From Kushneria phyllosphaerae (lineage in GTDB: Bacteria; Pseudomonadota; Gammaproteobacteria; Pseudomonadales; Halomonadaceae), in assembly GCF_900312995.1 (NCBI RefSeq), contig NZ_ONZI01000002.1, forward strand, positions 620,001-684,000: a DNA stretch of 64,000 nt, written 5' to 3'. A program made the position numbers and the translations under genes. Positions 1-9,219 of the stretch are shown piece after piece. Numbering within the stretch: the first letter of the stretch is position 1; every line of letters begins with the position of its first letter. The notes below the pieces were generated by a model that was given only the letters and a program-made list of their open reading frames with translations, was not told the origin of the DNA and did no database searches.

Positions 1-143
1 ATCGTGGCCATCACCACCAGAGTGACCGGCGACCCGCCCGCGAGCAACAATGACGCCAGTACGCCTTCCGAGCCCATGGGCAGCAGCGTGGCCGACAAAA
101 AGGCCGAAATGAACAGTCCGGTCAGACCGATATCCAGCAACAT
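1..143 (-). CDS. YqaA/DedA-family membrane protein, N-terminal part (truncated by window edge)
   Basis: Only the first 47 codons lie in the window. The visible peptide is one long hydrophobic stretch with the motif FLSATLLPMGSEGVLA, which closely resembles the start of E. coli YqaA (FLSATLLPGNSE). YqaA belongs to the DedA/SNARE-associated group of inner-membrane proteins, whose role is poorly defined (membrane homeostasis or lipid/ion transport has been suggested for relatives). The ATG at 143 has a GGAGG directly upstream with short spacing, so the TTG one codon later is a possible alternative start. It is divergent from the diguanylate cyclase gene. The family call rests on a short segment. 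Confidence 0.6.
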   Translation of the reverse strand, partial: MLLDIGLTGLFISAFLSATLLPMGSEGVLASLLLAGGSPVTLVVMAT

Positions 144-467
144 CGCCTCCAGAAGGTCGTTCGGGCAGCAACAATCGCCACAGGATACAAACCGTTCCCC
201 TCGAGCATTTGTTAATAAGTGTTAAAATTAAAAATTTAGTGTACTAATACTTATAGTGCCCGGGGCCAGCCGGCGTTGGTGCCCTTCAATTCCTGCTGAC
301 CGTGACATGAGAAGGTCGGCAACGCGTTTACAGCGCCCAGCCTGTTGCGCTGCCGAAGATCATGACGACAGCTTCAGGCAGTGACGGCAAGACAATACAG
401 TGCGCCGCGATAGCAGCGTGCCATTCAAGAGAGCTGGCCCTGCTCACAGGCTGAACAAGGCGAATCG
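144..467. other. Divergent intergenic region, no gene seen
   Basis: This stretch separates two divergent genes and should hold both promoters. Positions about 211-256 are strikingly A/T-rich compared with the flanks and contain an imperfect dyad (ATAAGTG near 214, CTTAT near 250), a plausible promoter or operator zone. The rest (260-460) is G+C-rich and I see no convincing ORF or RNA in it. Confidence 0.35.
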
Positions 468-1709
468 ATGATCAATACGATCAAAAAAATCTGGGCACCT
501 GGCGTGTCAGGCCATCCGCTCAGGGTACGCCGCCAGATCGCCCTGTGTAATCAGGTCGGGCTTTTTGGCGCCGCGGCGACGATTCCCTATCAGCTTTTTT
601 ATTATTGCTACGATTTTGCCGCCTATCGCCATGTGTTCAACGCCAATATATTTTTCATGGTGATATATTTATCGGTACTGCTGTTGAATTATCACAGGTG
701 GCATAACACGGCCAGCCACGTGTTGCTCCTTAACGGCTGTACCCAACTGTTCGTGGTGACCCTTTTTGTCGGCAACGGCGCTGGCGTCAATCTTTTCTAT
801 TTCACCCTGGCGGCGGTCCTGATCTTTTTGTACCAACGCCTGAGCATCCGCGTTTATGCCGCTGTCATGACGCTGTTTGGCACGCTGTATCTGGTCACTC
901 ACTTCTTGTTTACCTCGGCTGATGTGCCCACCCCGATTCCCCTGCCATGGCGCGATGTGATGTACGTTGGCAGCGTCGTGGGCTCGCTGGTGCTGTCAGG
1001 TGTCGTACTCTATCTTTTTCGACAGCAGATCGATCACGCTGAAGGGGAACTGATGCTGAGCAATCGGTATCTGGAAACGCTCAGTAATACCGATCCTTTG
1101 ACGGGTCTTGCCAACCGGCGAGCACTTGATGCAGCACTCGAACGCGAGTGGTTACGTCTGGCGCGCCGCCAGCAGGCGCTATCGGTCATCATGTTCGATA
1201 TTGACCACTTCAAGCCCTTCAACGACCGCTATGGCCATGACGGAGGGGATCGTTGCCTTCAGCAAATTGCCCGGGCTGCGAAGGGCGTGGTCTCCCGTGC
1301 ACCCGATCTGCTGGTGCGCTACGGTGGCGAAGAGTTTGCCGTGGTCCTGCCGGACACCGATGAGGCGGGGGCTCTACAGCTGGCACAGCGGCTGTGTACC
1401 ACTGTGGAAACTCTGAACATACCCAATGAATCGCTGGGGGTTGGCGCCTGCATCACCATTAGTGTGGGCGTGTCGAGCATCACTTACATAACGCCCGATG
1501 CTCATCATTACGGCGGGGCACATCTTTTAAAGCGCGCCGATGAAGCGCTTTATCAGGCGAAGGAAAATGGCCGTAACCAGGTAGTGTATCGTGCCTATGG
1601 CTGTCCGCAGTCGAAAGGCATAGAGCGCCTCAACAAGGCAGGCACTTCGTTCTCAAACACCGGCCATGCCGTGCCAGAACCTCGAAACAACTCTACCCCG
1701 GAGCTGTAA
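468..1709 (+). CDS. Membrane diguanylate cyclase (GGDEF)
   Basis: The 413-residue protein should make cyclic di-GMP from two GTP at the inner membrane. Residues about 25-190 form roughly six hydrophobic segments without a recognisable periplasmic sensor domain. They are followed by a GGDEF domain starting at SNTDPLTGLANRRALD. The active-site motif is GGEEF, and an RxxD allosteric I-site (RAPD) sits five residues before it, so both catalysis and product inhibition look intact. The C-terminal 40 residues are polar and probably disordered. The ATG has AAGGCG about six bases upstream. The next gene is same-strand but unrelated. The input signal cannot be read from the sequence. Confidence 0.88.
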   Translation: MINTIKKIWAPGVSGHPLRVRRQIALCNQVGLFGAAATIPYQLFYYCYDFAAYRHVFNANIFFMVIYLSVLLLNYHRWHNTASHVLLLNGCTQLFVVTLFVGNGAGVNLFYFTLAAVLIFLYQRLSIRVYAAVMTLFGTLYLVTHFLFTSADVPTPIPLPWRDVMYVGSVVGSLVLSGVVLYLFRQQIDHAEGELMLSNRYLETLSNTDPLTGLANRRALDAALEREWLRLARRQQALSVIMFDIDHFKPFNDRYGHDGGDRCLQQIARAAKGVVSRAPDLLVRYGGEEFAVVLPDTDEAGALQLAQRLCTTVETLNIPNESLGVGACITISVGVSSITYITPDAHHYGGAHLLKRADEALYQAKENGRNQVVYRAYGCPQSKGIERLNKAGTSFSNTGHAVPEPRNNSTPEL

Positions 1710-1829
1710 TGTGGCGCCAGGCAGGCGCCCTCCCGGCACATCCAAAGGCGTATGGCGTACTGTCAGACCATGACAAATACTTGCATGTTACTGACTACGG
1801 ATACCTCGTTCGTTCACAGAGTCCTTTCA

Positions 1830-3749
1830 ATGAAACGCCTTTCCTGCCTGACCATGAGTACCGCCGCTGCGTCCCTTTTCCTGCTGGTTTCACCGGCGGA
1901 TGCCAGAGTCACCGGCTTTGATGTAAACGCGACCACGCCCATGTATGAGGGCCAGCGTTTCGGCAACGCCGGCACCTATCAGCGACTCGAGGGTGTGGCG
2001 CATTTTGCAATCGACCCGGGCACCAGGCGCGGCGCTGGCATTGAGGGGCTCGACAGCGCGCCGGTCAACGCACACGGTGAGGTCGAATTCAGCGCCGAGG
2101 TGGTCATTTTACAGCCCACCGGCCAGGGGTCGGGGACGCTGTTCTACGAAATTCCGAACCGGGGCCGCAACCTGAGTTTTGCGCTGTTGAACCGCGCGCC
2201 CATCAGCGATCGTTTCAGTGTGGACGACCCGGGCGACGGCTTTCAGATGCGCCAGGGCCATACGCTGGTCTGGAGCGGCTGGCAGACCGGGCTCAGTAAT
2301 AATCTTCTGGGCATGCACCTTCCGGTCCTTGAAGGGGTCACGGGACCTTCGCGTGATGAGTTCATTTTCGATAACACCGATGCCGTTCAACGTGAGCCGC
2401 TGAGCTATCCCTCCGCCAGCACCGATCACGACGCCGCAACCCTGACGGTGCGCGCCACCCCACAGGCCCCCCGTGAAACGCCGAAAGGGCTGTCATTTCG
2501 CTATGTCGATGACAAAACCGTCGAGATTACCCGGCCCGAGGGATATGACGCCGGCGCCATCTACGAGTTTGTTTATCCGGCCAAACATGCCCTGCCCTCG
2601 GGACTTGCGTTTGCGGCCACCAGCGACCTGATATCCTTTCTGCGCGGCAATCCCGGCCATGACGTCACACCGCCCACCCATGGCATTGATCACACCATCG
2701 GGCTGGGCATTTCACAGTCGGGTCGTTTTCTGCGCGATCTGATCTATCAGGGCTTTAATGCCGATGAAGACGGCAGGCGCGTTTTTGATGGCGCCATGGT
2801 CCATATCGCGGGGTCACGCAAGACATTCACCAACGCACGGTTTGCCCAGCCCGGGCGCTTTTCTCGCCAGCACGAGGACCACGACTACCCGGGCGATCAG
2901 TTCCCCTTCACCTACACCGAATCCACCGACCCGCTGACCGGTCAAACCGACAGTCTTCTGGCGGCCTGCACGGCCTCGAATACCTGCCCGCGTCTGATGC
3001 ACAGCGACACCTCTACCGAGTTCTGGCAGGGCCGGGCATCGCTGGTGTCTTCCAACACCAGCGGTGAACCACTGAAGATGCCCGACAACGTGCGCCTTTA
3101 TTTCCTGGCGGGCCTGCCACACCTGAACGCCTGGGGGACCGCATCGGCTGAAAAGGCCATGTGCCAATACCCGACCAATCCGCTGAGCCCGGCGCCTGTC
3201 ATGCGGGCGTTGAGTCTGGACATGCTGGCCTGGATCAAGGATGGCACCGCGCCGCCGGCAAGTGCCTACCCGGGGCTTGAGGCCGACACCCTGGTGTCAC
3301 CAGAGGCGTTAAGGCTGCCGCGCATCAACGGCGCGACACCAGCACCGGTGGTGAACGGACTAAACGTCATGCATCACGACACCACGCCGCCAACAGCTGG
3401 TGCCGCCTACCCGGTACGCGTCCCCCGCGTTGATGCCGACGGCATTCCTCTGGGCGGTGTTCGCCTGCCTTATGTCGCGGCGCCGCTGGGGACCTACTGG
3501 GGCTGGAACCTGCGTGCCAAAGGCTTTGGCGAGAGTGATCTGTGCAGTCTGGATGGCAGCTACCTGCCCTTTCCGAACGCACCGGCCGCAAACGACCGTC
3601 GGGCCCCCGTCAGTGACCGTTACAAGAGTCGTGATGACTATCGCCATGCGGTGCGACAGGCCGCCAGCCAACTGGTCGAGTCACGTCTGATGCTGTCGGA
3701 AGATGTCGATTTCGTCGTGGACGACGCACCGGCCTTTCCGGCCCGATAA
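1830..3749 (+). CDS. Secreted alpha/beta-hydrolase domain protein (Abhydrolase_10-like)
   Basis: About 639 residues. The start at 1830 is chosen because MKRLSCLTMSTAAASLFLLV, followed by an Ala-rich end (PADA-R), reads as a Sec signal peptide; the frame is open further upstream (from 1752) but that part is not signal-like. The mature protein resembles the large hydrolases of the Abhydrolase_10 group. The motif GISQSGRFLRD (near residue 300) fits the nucleophile elbow with serine inside GxSxSGR. Cysteines in LAACTASNTCPRLM could form a disulfide. The substrate is unknown. It is probably a periplasmic or extracellular esterase-like enzyme. No operon partner is evident. Confidence 0.7.
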   Translation: MKRLSCLTMSTAAASLFLLVSPADARVTGFDVNATTPMYEGQRFGNAGTYQRLEGVAHFAIDPGTRRGAGIEGLDSAPVNAHGEVEFSAEVVILQPTGQGSGTLFYEIPNRGRNLSFALLNRAPISDRFSVDDPGDGFQMRQGHTLVWSGWQTGLSNNLLGMHLPVLEGVTGPSRDEFIFDNTDAVQREPLSYPSASTDHDAATLTVRATPQAPRETPKGLSFRYVDDKTVEITRPEGYDAGAIYEFVYPAKHALPSGLAFAATSDLISFLRGNPGHDVTPPTHGIDHTIGLGISQSGRFLRDLIYQGFNADEDGRRVFDGAMVHIAGSRKTFTNARFAQPGRFSRQHEDHDYPGDQFPFTYTESTDPLTGQTDSLLAACTASNTCPRLMHSDTSTEFWQGRASLVSSNTSGEPLKMPDNVRLYFLAGLPHLNAWGTASAEKAMCQYPTNPLSPAPVMRALSLDMLAWIKDGTAPPASAYPGLEADTLVSPEALRLPRINGATPAPVVNGLNVMHHDTTPPTAGAAYPVRVPRVDADGIPLGGVRLPYVAAPLGTYWGWNLRAKGFGESDLCSLDGSYLPFPNAPAANDRRAPVSDRYKSRDDYRHAVRQAASQLVESRLMLSEDVDFVVDDAPAFPAR

Positions 3750-3915
3750 TAGCCTGCCCGGGGTCACGGGCCGTGCCCCCGGCCCGCGCCTGAAAACCCG
3801 CTACACTAATGCCTTTGCCAGTCCCTTCGCGGCGCGACCTGTGCCCACTAGGCCTGCTTCTGCCAAAGGGTGCTGGCAACGCTTCGTTTTTTGCACGGAT
3901 GCTGCCGAGCCTTTC

Positions 3916-4005
3916 ATGACCGATCGCCTGTCGAGAACACCCATCGATGCCGCACTCACCGATGCCGCACTCACCGATGCCGTACGCATGATGTCGCATG
4001 CGTGA
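3916..4005 (+). CDS. Possible leader peptide upstream of MFS gene
   Basis: A 29-codon ORF starts at ATG 3916 and stops at 4005, overlapping the MFS start at 3998 by eight bases (ATGCGTGA). It contains a repeated peptide unit, DAALTDAALTDAV, produced by a 15-bp tandem DNA repeat. The overlap would allow translational coupling to the transporter. No clear ribosome binding site precedes the ATG, so it may instead be non-coding 5' leader. I infer a leader role only from position and overlap. Confidence 0.3.
   Translation: MTDRLSRTPIDAALTDAALTDAVRMMSHA
3945..3984. repeat. 15-bp tandem repeat, about 2.7 copies
   Basis: The unit CGATGCCGCACTCAC occurs at 3945-3959 and 3960-3974, with a partial third copy (CGATGCCGTACGCAT) from 3975. 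The period is a multiple of three and the repeat sits just upstream of the MFS start codon. Confidence 0.85.
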
Positions 4006-5236
4006 TCGCCGGCTTTTTCGCTCGCTGAGCGTCTACAACTACCGGCTCTGGTTTGGCGGAGCCATGGTGTCCAATATCGGCACCTGGATGCAGCGCATCG
4101 CCCAGGACTGGCTGGTGTTGACCGTGCTGACGGCCAACGATGCCAGCGCCATGGGCATTACCATGGCGCTGCAGTTCGGCCCTCAGCTTCTGCTGCTGCC
4201 ACTGTCCGGCTTTGCCGTGGACTATTTCGACCGACGCCGGCTGATCATGCTCTCCCAGGCGCTGCAGGGTCTGCTGGCGCTGGGTCTGGGCATTTTGACC
4301 CTGACCGGCATGGTAACGCTCTGGCAGGTCTATCTGTTTGCGTTCGGTCTGGGCTGCGTGACGGCCTTTGATGCCCCGGCGCGACAGGTGTTCGTCAATG
4401 ACCTGGTCGGCGAGAAGTTTCTGGCCAATGCCGTGGCGCTCAACTCCACCTCGTTCAACGCCGCGCGCATGGTGGGACCCGCCATTGCCGGCATTCTGAT
4501 TGCCGCTGCCGGCACCGGCTGGCTTTTTATCATCAACGCGATCTCCTTTGCCGCGGTACTGGGCGCGCTGTGTCTTTTGCGCGTCAATGAGCTGCACATC
4601 ACCGAGCGGGCCACCCAGCGTCGCGGCAGCCTGACCGAGGGCCTTCGCTATGTGCGTCATCGCCCTGATCTGAGCGCGCTTTTGATCATGCTCTTTTTGA
4701 TCGGCACCTTCGGGTTCAACTTTTCGGTCTTTATCTCGACCATGTCGGTCAGCGTCTTTCACGGCGACGCCCATCAATACGGCCTGTTGACCACCTGTCT
4801 GGCGATCGGCTCGGTCACCGGTGCACTACTGGCCGCCCGGCGTGAACAGCCCCGCATGAGCCTTTTGCTGGTGTCGTCGCTGTCATTCGGGGTGTTCTGC
4901 GCCCTGGCCGCGCTGGCGCCCAGCGTCTGGCTCTTTGCCATTGCCCTGATGCTGACCGGGCTTTCGGCGCTCACCTTCATGACCGCCTCCAACGCCACCA
5001 TGCAGCTCACCACAACGCCTGCCATGCGCGGGCGCGTGATGGCGCTGCGCATTGCGGTCACCATGGGCGGCACGCCGATTGGCGCCCCCATCGTGGGCGC
5101 GATTGCCGATCACGCCGGCCCGCGCTGGGCGATGATGGTGGCCGCCGCGGCCGGGCTGGGTGCGGCCTGTGTGGCCGTGCGGGCCATTTCTGCCGAACGC
5201 CGCCAGGACGCGCAACCGGGCGCCGGCCGCGACTAG
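3998..5236 (+). CDS. MFS transporter, MFS_3 / EntS-like
   Basis: A 412-residue integral membrane protein with about twelve hydrophobic segments. The opening YNYRLWFGGAMVSNIGTWMQ, and DAPARQVFVNDLV near residue 125 with AVALNSTSFNAARMVGPAIAG, are typical of the MFS_3 (enterobactin-exporter-like) group, which exports siderophores, drugs or other small molecules by proton antiport. The substrate is not predictable here. A siderophore receptor lies within 3 kb but is convergently oriented with the second MFS gene and no siderophore synthesis genes are nearby, so an iron role is not supported. The ATG at 3998 overlaps the possible leader ORF. Confidence 0.8.
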   Translation: MRDRRLFRSLSVYNYRLWFGGAMVSNIGTWMQRIAQDWLVLTVLTANDASAMGITMALQFGPQLLLLPLSGFAVDYFDRRRLIMLSQALQGLLALGLGILTLTGMVTLWQVYLFAFGLGCVTAFDAPARQVFVNDLVGEKFLANAVALNSTSFNAARMVGPAIAGILIAAAGTGWLFIINAISFAAVLGALCLLRVNELHITERATQRRGSLTEGLRYVRHRPDLSALLIMLFLIGTFGFNFSVFISTMSVSVFHGDAHQYGLLTTCLAIGSVTGALLAARREQPRMSLLLVSSLSFGVFCALAALAPSVWLFAIALMLTGLSALTFMTASNATMQLTTTPAMRGRVMALRIAVTMGGTPIGAPIVGAIADHAGPRWAMMVAAAAGLGAACVAVRAISAERRQDAQPGAGRD

Positions 5237-5291
5237 CGCCTTCGGCACGATCCGTGCATTGATTTCGCTTCTTTTTCCCGAAAACCCGGCG

Positions 5292-5324
5292 TATAGTGCG
5301 CTCGCTTTCGACCGCCCGGTCGAA
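5292..5324 (+). promoter_or_regulatory. Possible -10 element and palindromic operator before MFS gene
   Basis: TATAGT (5292-5297) is followed at 5307-5324 by a perfect palindrome, TTCGACCG-CC-CGGTCGAA. Its position just after a -10-like hexamer fits repressor control of the downstream transporter (start 5391). No good -35 was found at normal spacing, so the promoter is tentative and the palindrome is the firm part. Confidence 0.4.
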
Positions 5325-5390
5325 GGTCCTGCTTTCGAAAGACCCGTCGGCTCCCCCGCCTGCCGACGCTCATCAGGATCAAGACACTTC

Positions 5391-6722
5391 ATGTCACGTC
5401 AGCTGTTCTCGATGGCGCTTGCGCCATTACTCGGCCTTTTTATCTTTGGTATTGGCAACGCCTTCATGATGTCGCTGGTGACCGTGCGTCTGGACGCCGC
5501 CGGCGAATCCGCCACAACGATCGGCTGGATATCGTCTGCCTTTCACGCCGGTCTGGTCATCGGGGCCCTTTTCAGTGACCGCATTTTGCTGCGCATCGGC
5601 CATATCCGCGCCTATGCCTGTTTCGGCGCACTGGTGGCCGTGACCGTGCTGGCCCAGGGCCTGTGGGTGAACGCCCCGTTCTGGTTTGTCATGCGCTTTC
5701 TGTGCGGCTGGGCCACGCTCGGCGTTTATCTGGTCATCGAAAGCTGGCTTTTGAGCGCCTCGGACCCGAAGGTGCGTGGCCGCCTGCTGGCGCTGTACAT
5801 GATCGCGCTCTACGGCGCGGGCGTGATCGGCCAGCTCCTGCTGGGCGTGGCGGATTTTGGCGGCGACACGGCCGCCTTCATGATCATTGCCATTCTCGCA
5901 GCGCTGTCGATTCTGCCGCTGGGACTTATCCCGCGTGTCTCGCCGCTGGTCGAACATGCCGAGCCGCTCTCCCCCTGGCGATTGATTACCGTCACGCCAA
6001 CCGGCGTGGTGGGCTGCCTTGTGGCGGGACTGGTGATCTCGGCCATCTACAGCCTGCTGCCGCTGTATCTACAGCGTATCGGTCTCGATCTGCAGGATAT
6101 CGGGCGGATGATGGCGATCGTGATTCTGGGCGCGATGCTGCTGCAGTATCCGATCGGGCGCTGGTCGGATCGCCATGACCGGCAGATGGTGCTGATTCTC
6201 ACCAGTGCAGCGCTGGGCGCGCTCAGTTTTGGCGTGCTGTTCATGAAAGACAGCCCGGCATTGATGGCGGGCATGCTGTTTCTGATCGGCGGCAGTGCGT
6301 TCGTGCTCTATCCGGTGTCGATCAGCCACGCCGCTGACCGGGCACCGGCCGGGGCACTGGTGCGCATGAGCCAGGGGCTTTTGTTGATCAACGAACTGGG
6401 CGCGACGTTGAGCCCGCCGTTGATTACCCCGGTCATGGCTCATATGGGAGACACGGGACTGTTTGTGGCGCTGGGGAGCCTGGCCGGCACACTGGTGGTC
6501 TTTTTGCTGTGGCGACGCAGTCGACGCCCGGCACCGATGCCGGTGGCGCCCTTTACGTCCAGCACGTCGCACTCGGTGGTCGGCGCCGAGCTGGTCGTCA
6601 CCGAGGCCTTGGTACAGGGGGCGATCGAGCATGAGCACCACGAGGATCTGTCACAGGTGGTACCGGACGTGGAAACCGCGCATCCGGATCCGATCCATGA
6701 TCCCTCGCCCCGCACGGCGTAA
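5391..6722 (+). CDS. MFS transporter, YcaD-like
   Basis: About 443 residues. The start at 5391 (MSRQLFSMALAPLLGLF) gives a normal MFS N-terminus, with AGGA upstream; an open frame continues upstream to 5160 but runs through the intergenic palindrome and the end of the preceding gene. The protein has roughly twelve transmembrane segments, an MFS loop motif (FSDRILLRIGHIRAY) and a second-half motif (YPIGRWSDRHDRQ). Its closest familiar relative is E. coli YcaD. The last 60 residues are acidic/His-containing (IEHEHHEDLSQVVPDVE) and look like a disordered cytoplasmic tail. The substrate is unknown. Confidence 0.78.
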   Translation: MSRQLFSMALAPLLGLFIFGIGNAFMMSLVTVRLDAAGESATTIGWISSAFHAGLVIGALFSDRILLRIGHIRAYACFGALVAVTVLAQGLWVNAPFWFVMRFLCGWATLGVYLVIESWLLSASDPKVRGRLLALYMIALYGAGVIGQLLLGVADFGGDTAAFMIIAILAALSILPLGLIPRVSPLVEHAEPLSPWRLITVTPTGVVGCLVAGLVISAIYSLLPLYLQRIGLDLQDIGRMMAIVILGAMLLQYPIGRWSDRHDRQMVLILTSAALGALSFGVLFMKDSPALMAGMLFLIGGSAFVLYPVSISHAADRAPAGALVRMSQGLLLINELGATLSPPLITPVMAHMGDTGLFVALGSLAGTLVVFLLWRRSRRPAPMPVAPFTSSTSHSVVGAELVVTEALVQGAIEHEHHEDLSQVVPDVETAHPDPIHDPSPRTA

Positions 6723-6730
6723 CGCTGGTC

Positions 6731-6776
6731 TAAAAAACATCATGCCGGCCGGATATTATCCCCGGGCCGGCATGGT
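6731..6776 (-). terminator. Rho-independent terminator of the TonB-receptor gene
   Basis: CATGCCGGCC (6741-6750) pairs with GGCCGGCATG (6765-6774). On the minus strand the stem is followed by a TTTTTT run (6732-6737). It lies between two convergent genes and best serves the receptor gene. Confidence 0.8.
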
Positions 6777-6806
6777 GTCAGGACGACTCGGACCCTCGCC
6801 GCTTGC

Positions 6807-9113
6807 TTAGAACGACGTGCTCAGGGTGACGGTGGCACTACGCGGATTGCCGTAGATGGCGCCGGCATAGAAGCCGTAACGGTCGTAGTAGTGCTTGTCG
6901 AACAGGTTGTCCAGGTTGAGGGTCACGCTGGTGGCGTCGGTGATGTCATAGCTTGCCATGGCATTCCAGATGGCATAGCCCGGCCAGTTGACGGCCGTGG
7001 ACCCGGTGCTGACGCCACCCGCAGGCTGCCCGGCGGGGCTTGAGACGGCATGGATGTTGCTCTGGGCATAGACGCCACCCCCGAAGGTCCAGCGATCCAG
7101 CAGGCCGGCCGGCTGATACGTCGTTGACAGCTTGAACAGATGCGACGGATCACTGCGGCCATCGGAGTCCACTCGGCGAAAGTGCAGATACGTATAGCCG
7201 CCGTAGACGTTCCAGTTCGGCGTGATGGCGCCGGCGACTTCCAGATCGACCCCTTCCGTTTCATTGCCGGTGCCCGCCTTGTAGGCCTGACCGCCGCTCG
7301 GGGTAAGGTTGGCGCCATCCATGACGGCGGCATTTTCCTGGCGGGTGCGGAAAACGGCCGCCGAGGCATTGAGACGACCCTCGAACCACTCGCCTTTCAA
7401 TCCCGCTTCGTAGCTGTCGCCTTCCAGCGGCTTGACCCGATCACCGCTGCTGGTTTCGCTGGTCTGCGGGGTGAAGATGTTGGTGTAGCTGGCATACAGC
7501 GAATAATGACGCGAGAGGTCATACACCAGGCCGGCATAGGGTGTGAGGACACCGTTTTCCTGCTGCTCGGCATGATCGCCGCCGTAGTCCTCGCTTTCCG
7601 TCTTGTAGTAGCTTGCCCGGGCGCCGAGGATTACGGACAGCGGTTCGGTGACGTTCAGGCGCGTGGCGGCGTATACCCCACGAAGGCGTGTTCTGGTCTC
7701 CTGGGTGCGACCGGTTCGAGAGGCATCAATGCGGAAGTCGTTATCGACGCCGCGGCGCCAGTCGGTAATGGCCAGACCATCGGCGCGGAACATGCAGCCC
7801 GATGAGACCACGGAGGCAGTCGTGCTGGACATGACGCAGTCCTGCTCGGGCCGGCGCTCGCGCGTGCGGCTTTCGCTGTAGCCGAACATCACATCATGCT
7901 CGCGTCCGAGCAGATCATATTTGCCGCTTAAATCGAAGCGGGCGGAGCGCTGACGGGTCTCGTTGATCTGGTAAAGCCCGTTGAGAATCGCGCCGGAGCC
8001 GTCCTCGTTCCAGTAGCCGACATAGTTGCGATTCGAGTCGCGATTGACCTTGGCCAGCGCCAGCTGGTTGTCGGCATCGGTAGTGCTCTGGGCGATTCGA
8101 ACGTCAAGCTGCCAGTCGTCATTAAACGCATGTGTCAGCGAGGCAAACCCGGTGTTGGTTCTGGACTCGGCATGGCTCCAGTGCGGTGCCAGATTGGTGC
8201 TGCGCGACAGGTTGGCCAGATCTCCGTTGCCAAACCATATCGGTACGTTGGCGCCCCAGCCGGACCCGCGGGTCTTCTGATATTCATACTGATAGCCCAC
8301 GCCCAGGGTGGTGTCCTCATCAGCGTCAAACTCAAAGCTTGCCAGCGCCGCCCGATTACGGTTGGACTCGTTGTCCCGGAACGAATCGCCCTCCTGCTGG
8401 GTGACCACAAAGCGCGAGCGAATGCTGCCATCCTCGGTCAGCGGTACATTGAGATCCGCCCCGACCCGCGCCCGGTCCCAGCGTCCGTAGGAAGTGTAGG
8501 CACTGCCGCCAAAATCCTTTTGCGGGCGCTTTCGAACCAGATCGACCGTGGCTGACGGGTCCCCTGTGCCGCCCAGCAGGCCGTTGGCGCCGCGGACGAT
8601 ATCCACGCGCTCGTAGAGGTCCATGCTGAAGGCATTGCCGACGCCGCTAAAGTCCGAGGACCCCGGGGACTGCAGACCGTCAACGCGCCAGTTGTTGATG
8701 TCATAGCCACGGGCGCGAAAGGACGTTCGAACGCCGACGTCCGTCTTGTTAGCGGTCACGCCAGGGGTAAGCTCAAGTGCGTCCTCGAGATTGACCACCC
8801 TTTGGTCATCCATCTGCTGACGGGTAATGGTGGTCACCGACTGCGGCGTCTCGCGCGGCGACAATGACAGGCCGGTAGCACTGCTGGTCTCGGGCACCGT
8901 ATAGCTGCGGGCAGGGTCCCCCTGGTAGCTGGCTTCGATGGTCATTGGCGCCAGCTGAGTGGTCGGCTCGGTCTGTTGATCATCAAAAGACGGCTCGGCA
9001 AGGACGGCCGTACTGAGCAGGCAGCCGCTGACAGTGGCCGCAATGGCGGCGGCGAGTGGCTTCCCCGGCCACTCAAGGCGGTTCCCGGTGGCCTGTAAGG
9101 CGCGATCGTTCAT
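6807..9113 (-). CDS. TonB-dependent siderophore receptor
   Basis: A 768-residue outer-membrane receptor for a ferric siderophore, powered by TonB. The start at 9113 (MNDRALQATGN) is followed by an extended N-region and a hydrophobic signal segment ending STAVLAEPSF. The plug domain has SPRETPQSVTTITRQQMDDQ, a fingerprint of the siderophore-receptor subfamily, then VDIVRGANGLLGGTGDPSATV. The C-terminus ends in aromatic Phe (ATVTLSTSF), as expected for a beta-barrel inserted by BAM. A Fur-like box lies 20-40 bases upstream. A divergent two-component system follows it, as with pfeA/pfeRS-type loci. No siderophore synthesis genes are in the window, so a xenosiderophore is possible. Confidence 0.9.
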   Translation of the reverse strand: MNDRALQATGNRLEWPGKPLAAAIAATVSGCLLSTAVLAEPSFDDQQTEPTTQLAPMTIEASYQGDPARSYTVPETSSATGLSLSPRETPQSVTTITRQQMDDQRVVNLEDALELTPGVTANKTDVGVRTSFRARGYDINNWRVDGLQSPGSSDFSGVGNAFSMDLYERVDIVRGANGLLGGTGDPSATVDLVRKRPQKDFGGSAYTSYGRWDRARVGADLNVPLTEDGSIRSRFVVTQQEGDSFRDNESNRNRAALASFEFDADEDTTLGVGYQYEYQKTRGSGWGANVPIWFGNGDLANLSRSTNLAPHWSHAESRTNTGFASLTHAFNDDWQLDVRIAQSTTDADNQLALAKVNRDSNRNYVGYWNEDGSGAILNGLYQINETRQRSARFDLSGKYDLLGREHDVMFGYSESRTRERRPEQDCVMSSTTASVVSSGCMFRADGLAITDWRRGVDNDFRIDASRTGRTQETRTRLRGVYAATRLNVTEPLSVILGARASYYKTESEDYGGDHAEQQENGVLTPYAGLVYDLSRHYSLYASYTNIFTPQTSETSSGDRVKPLEGDSYEAGLKGEWFEGRLNASAAVFRTRQENAAVMDGANLTPSGGQAYKAGTGNETEGVDLEVAGAITPNWNVYGGYTYLHFRRVDSDGRSDPSHLFKLSTTYQPAGLLDRWTFGGGVYAQSNIHAVSSPAGQPAGGVSTGSTAVNWPGYAIWNAMASYDITDATSVTLNLDNLFDKHYYDRYGFYAGAIYGNPRSATVTLSTSF

Positions 9114-9129
9114 GAATGACCCTTTACGA

Positions 9130-9150
9130 AAATAATAATGATTAGCATTT
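9130..9150 (-). promoter_or_regulatory. Fur-box-like site
   Basis: AATAATAATGATTAGCATTT (9131-9150) is a reasonable match to the Fur consensus made of GATAAT-type hexamers around ATTATC. It lies between the receptor start (9113) and the divergent response-regulator gene, so iron-dependent repression of the receptor, and perhaps of the regulator, is expected. This is an inference from the motif and the gene it precedes. Confidence 0.65.
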
Positions 9151-9219
9151 ACCATTCTAGGGGTCACGATTATATTGGCGCCTTCGGCTGGGGACCTTTG
9201 GCTTTGTGGGGCATATGTA

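Noticed and set aside
5160..5390. N-terminal extension of the second MFS gene
   Set aside because: It would cover the end of the preceding gene and a promoter palindrome; the MFS N-terminus fits the start at 5391.
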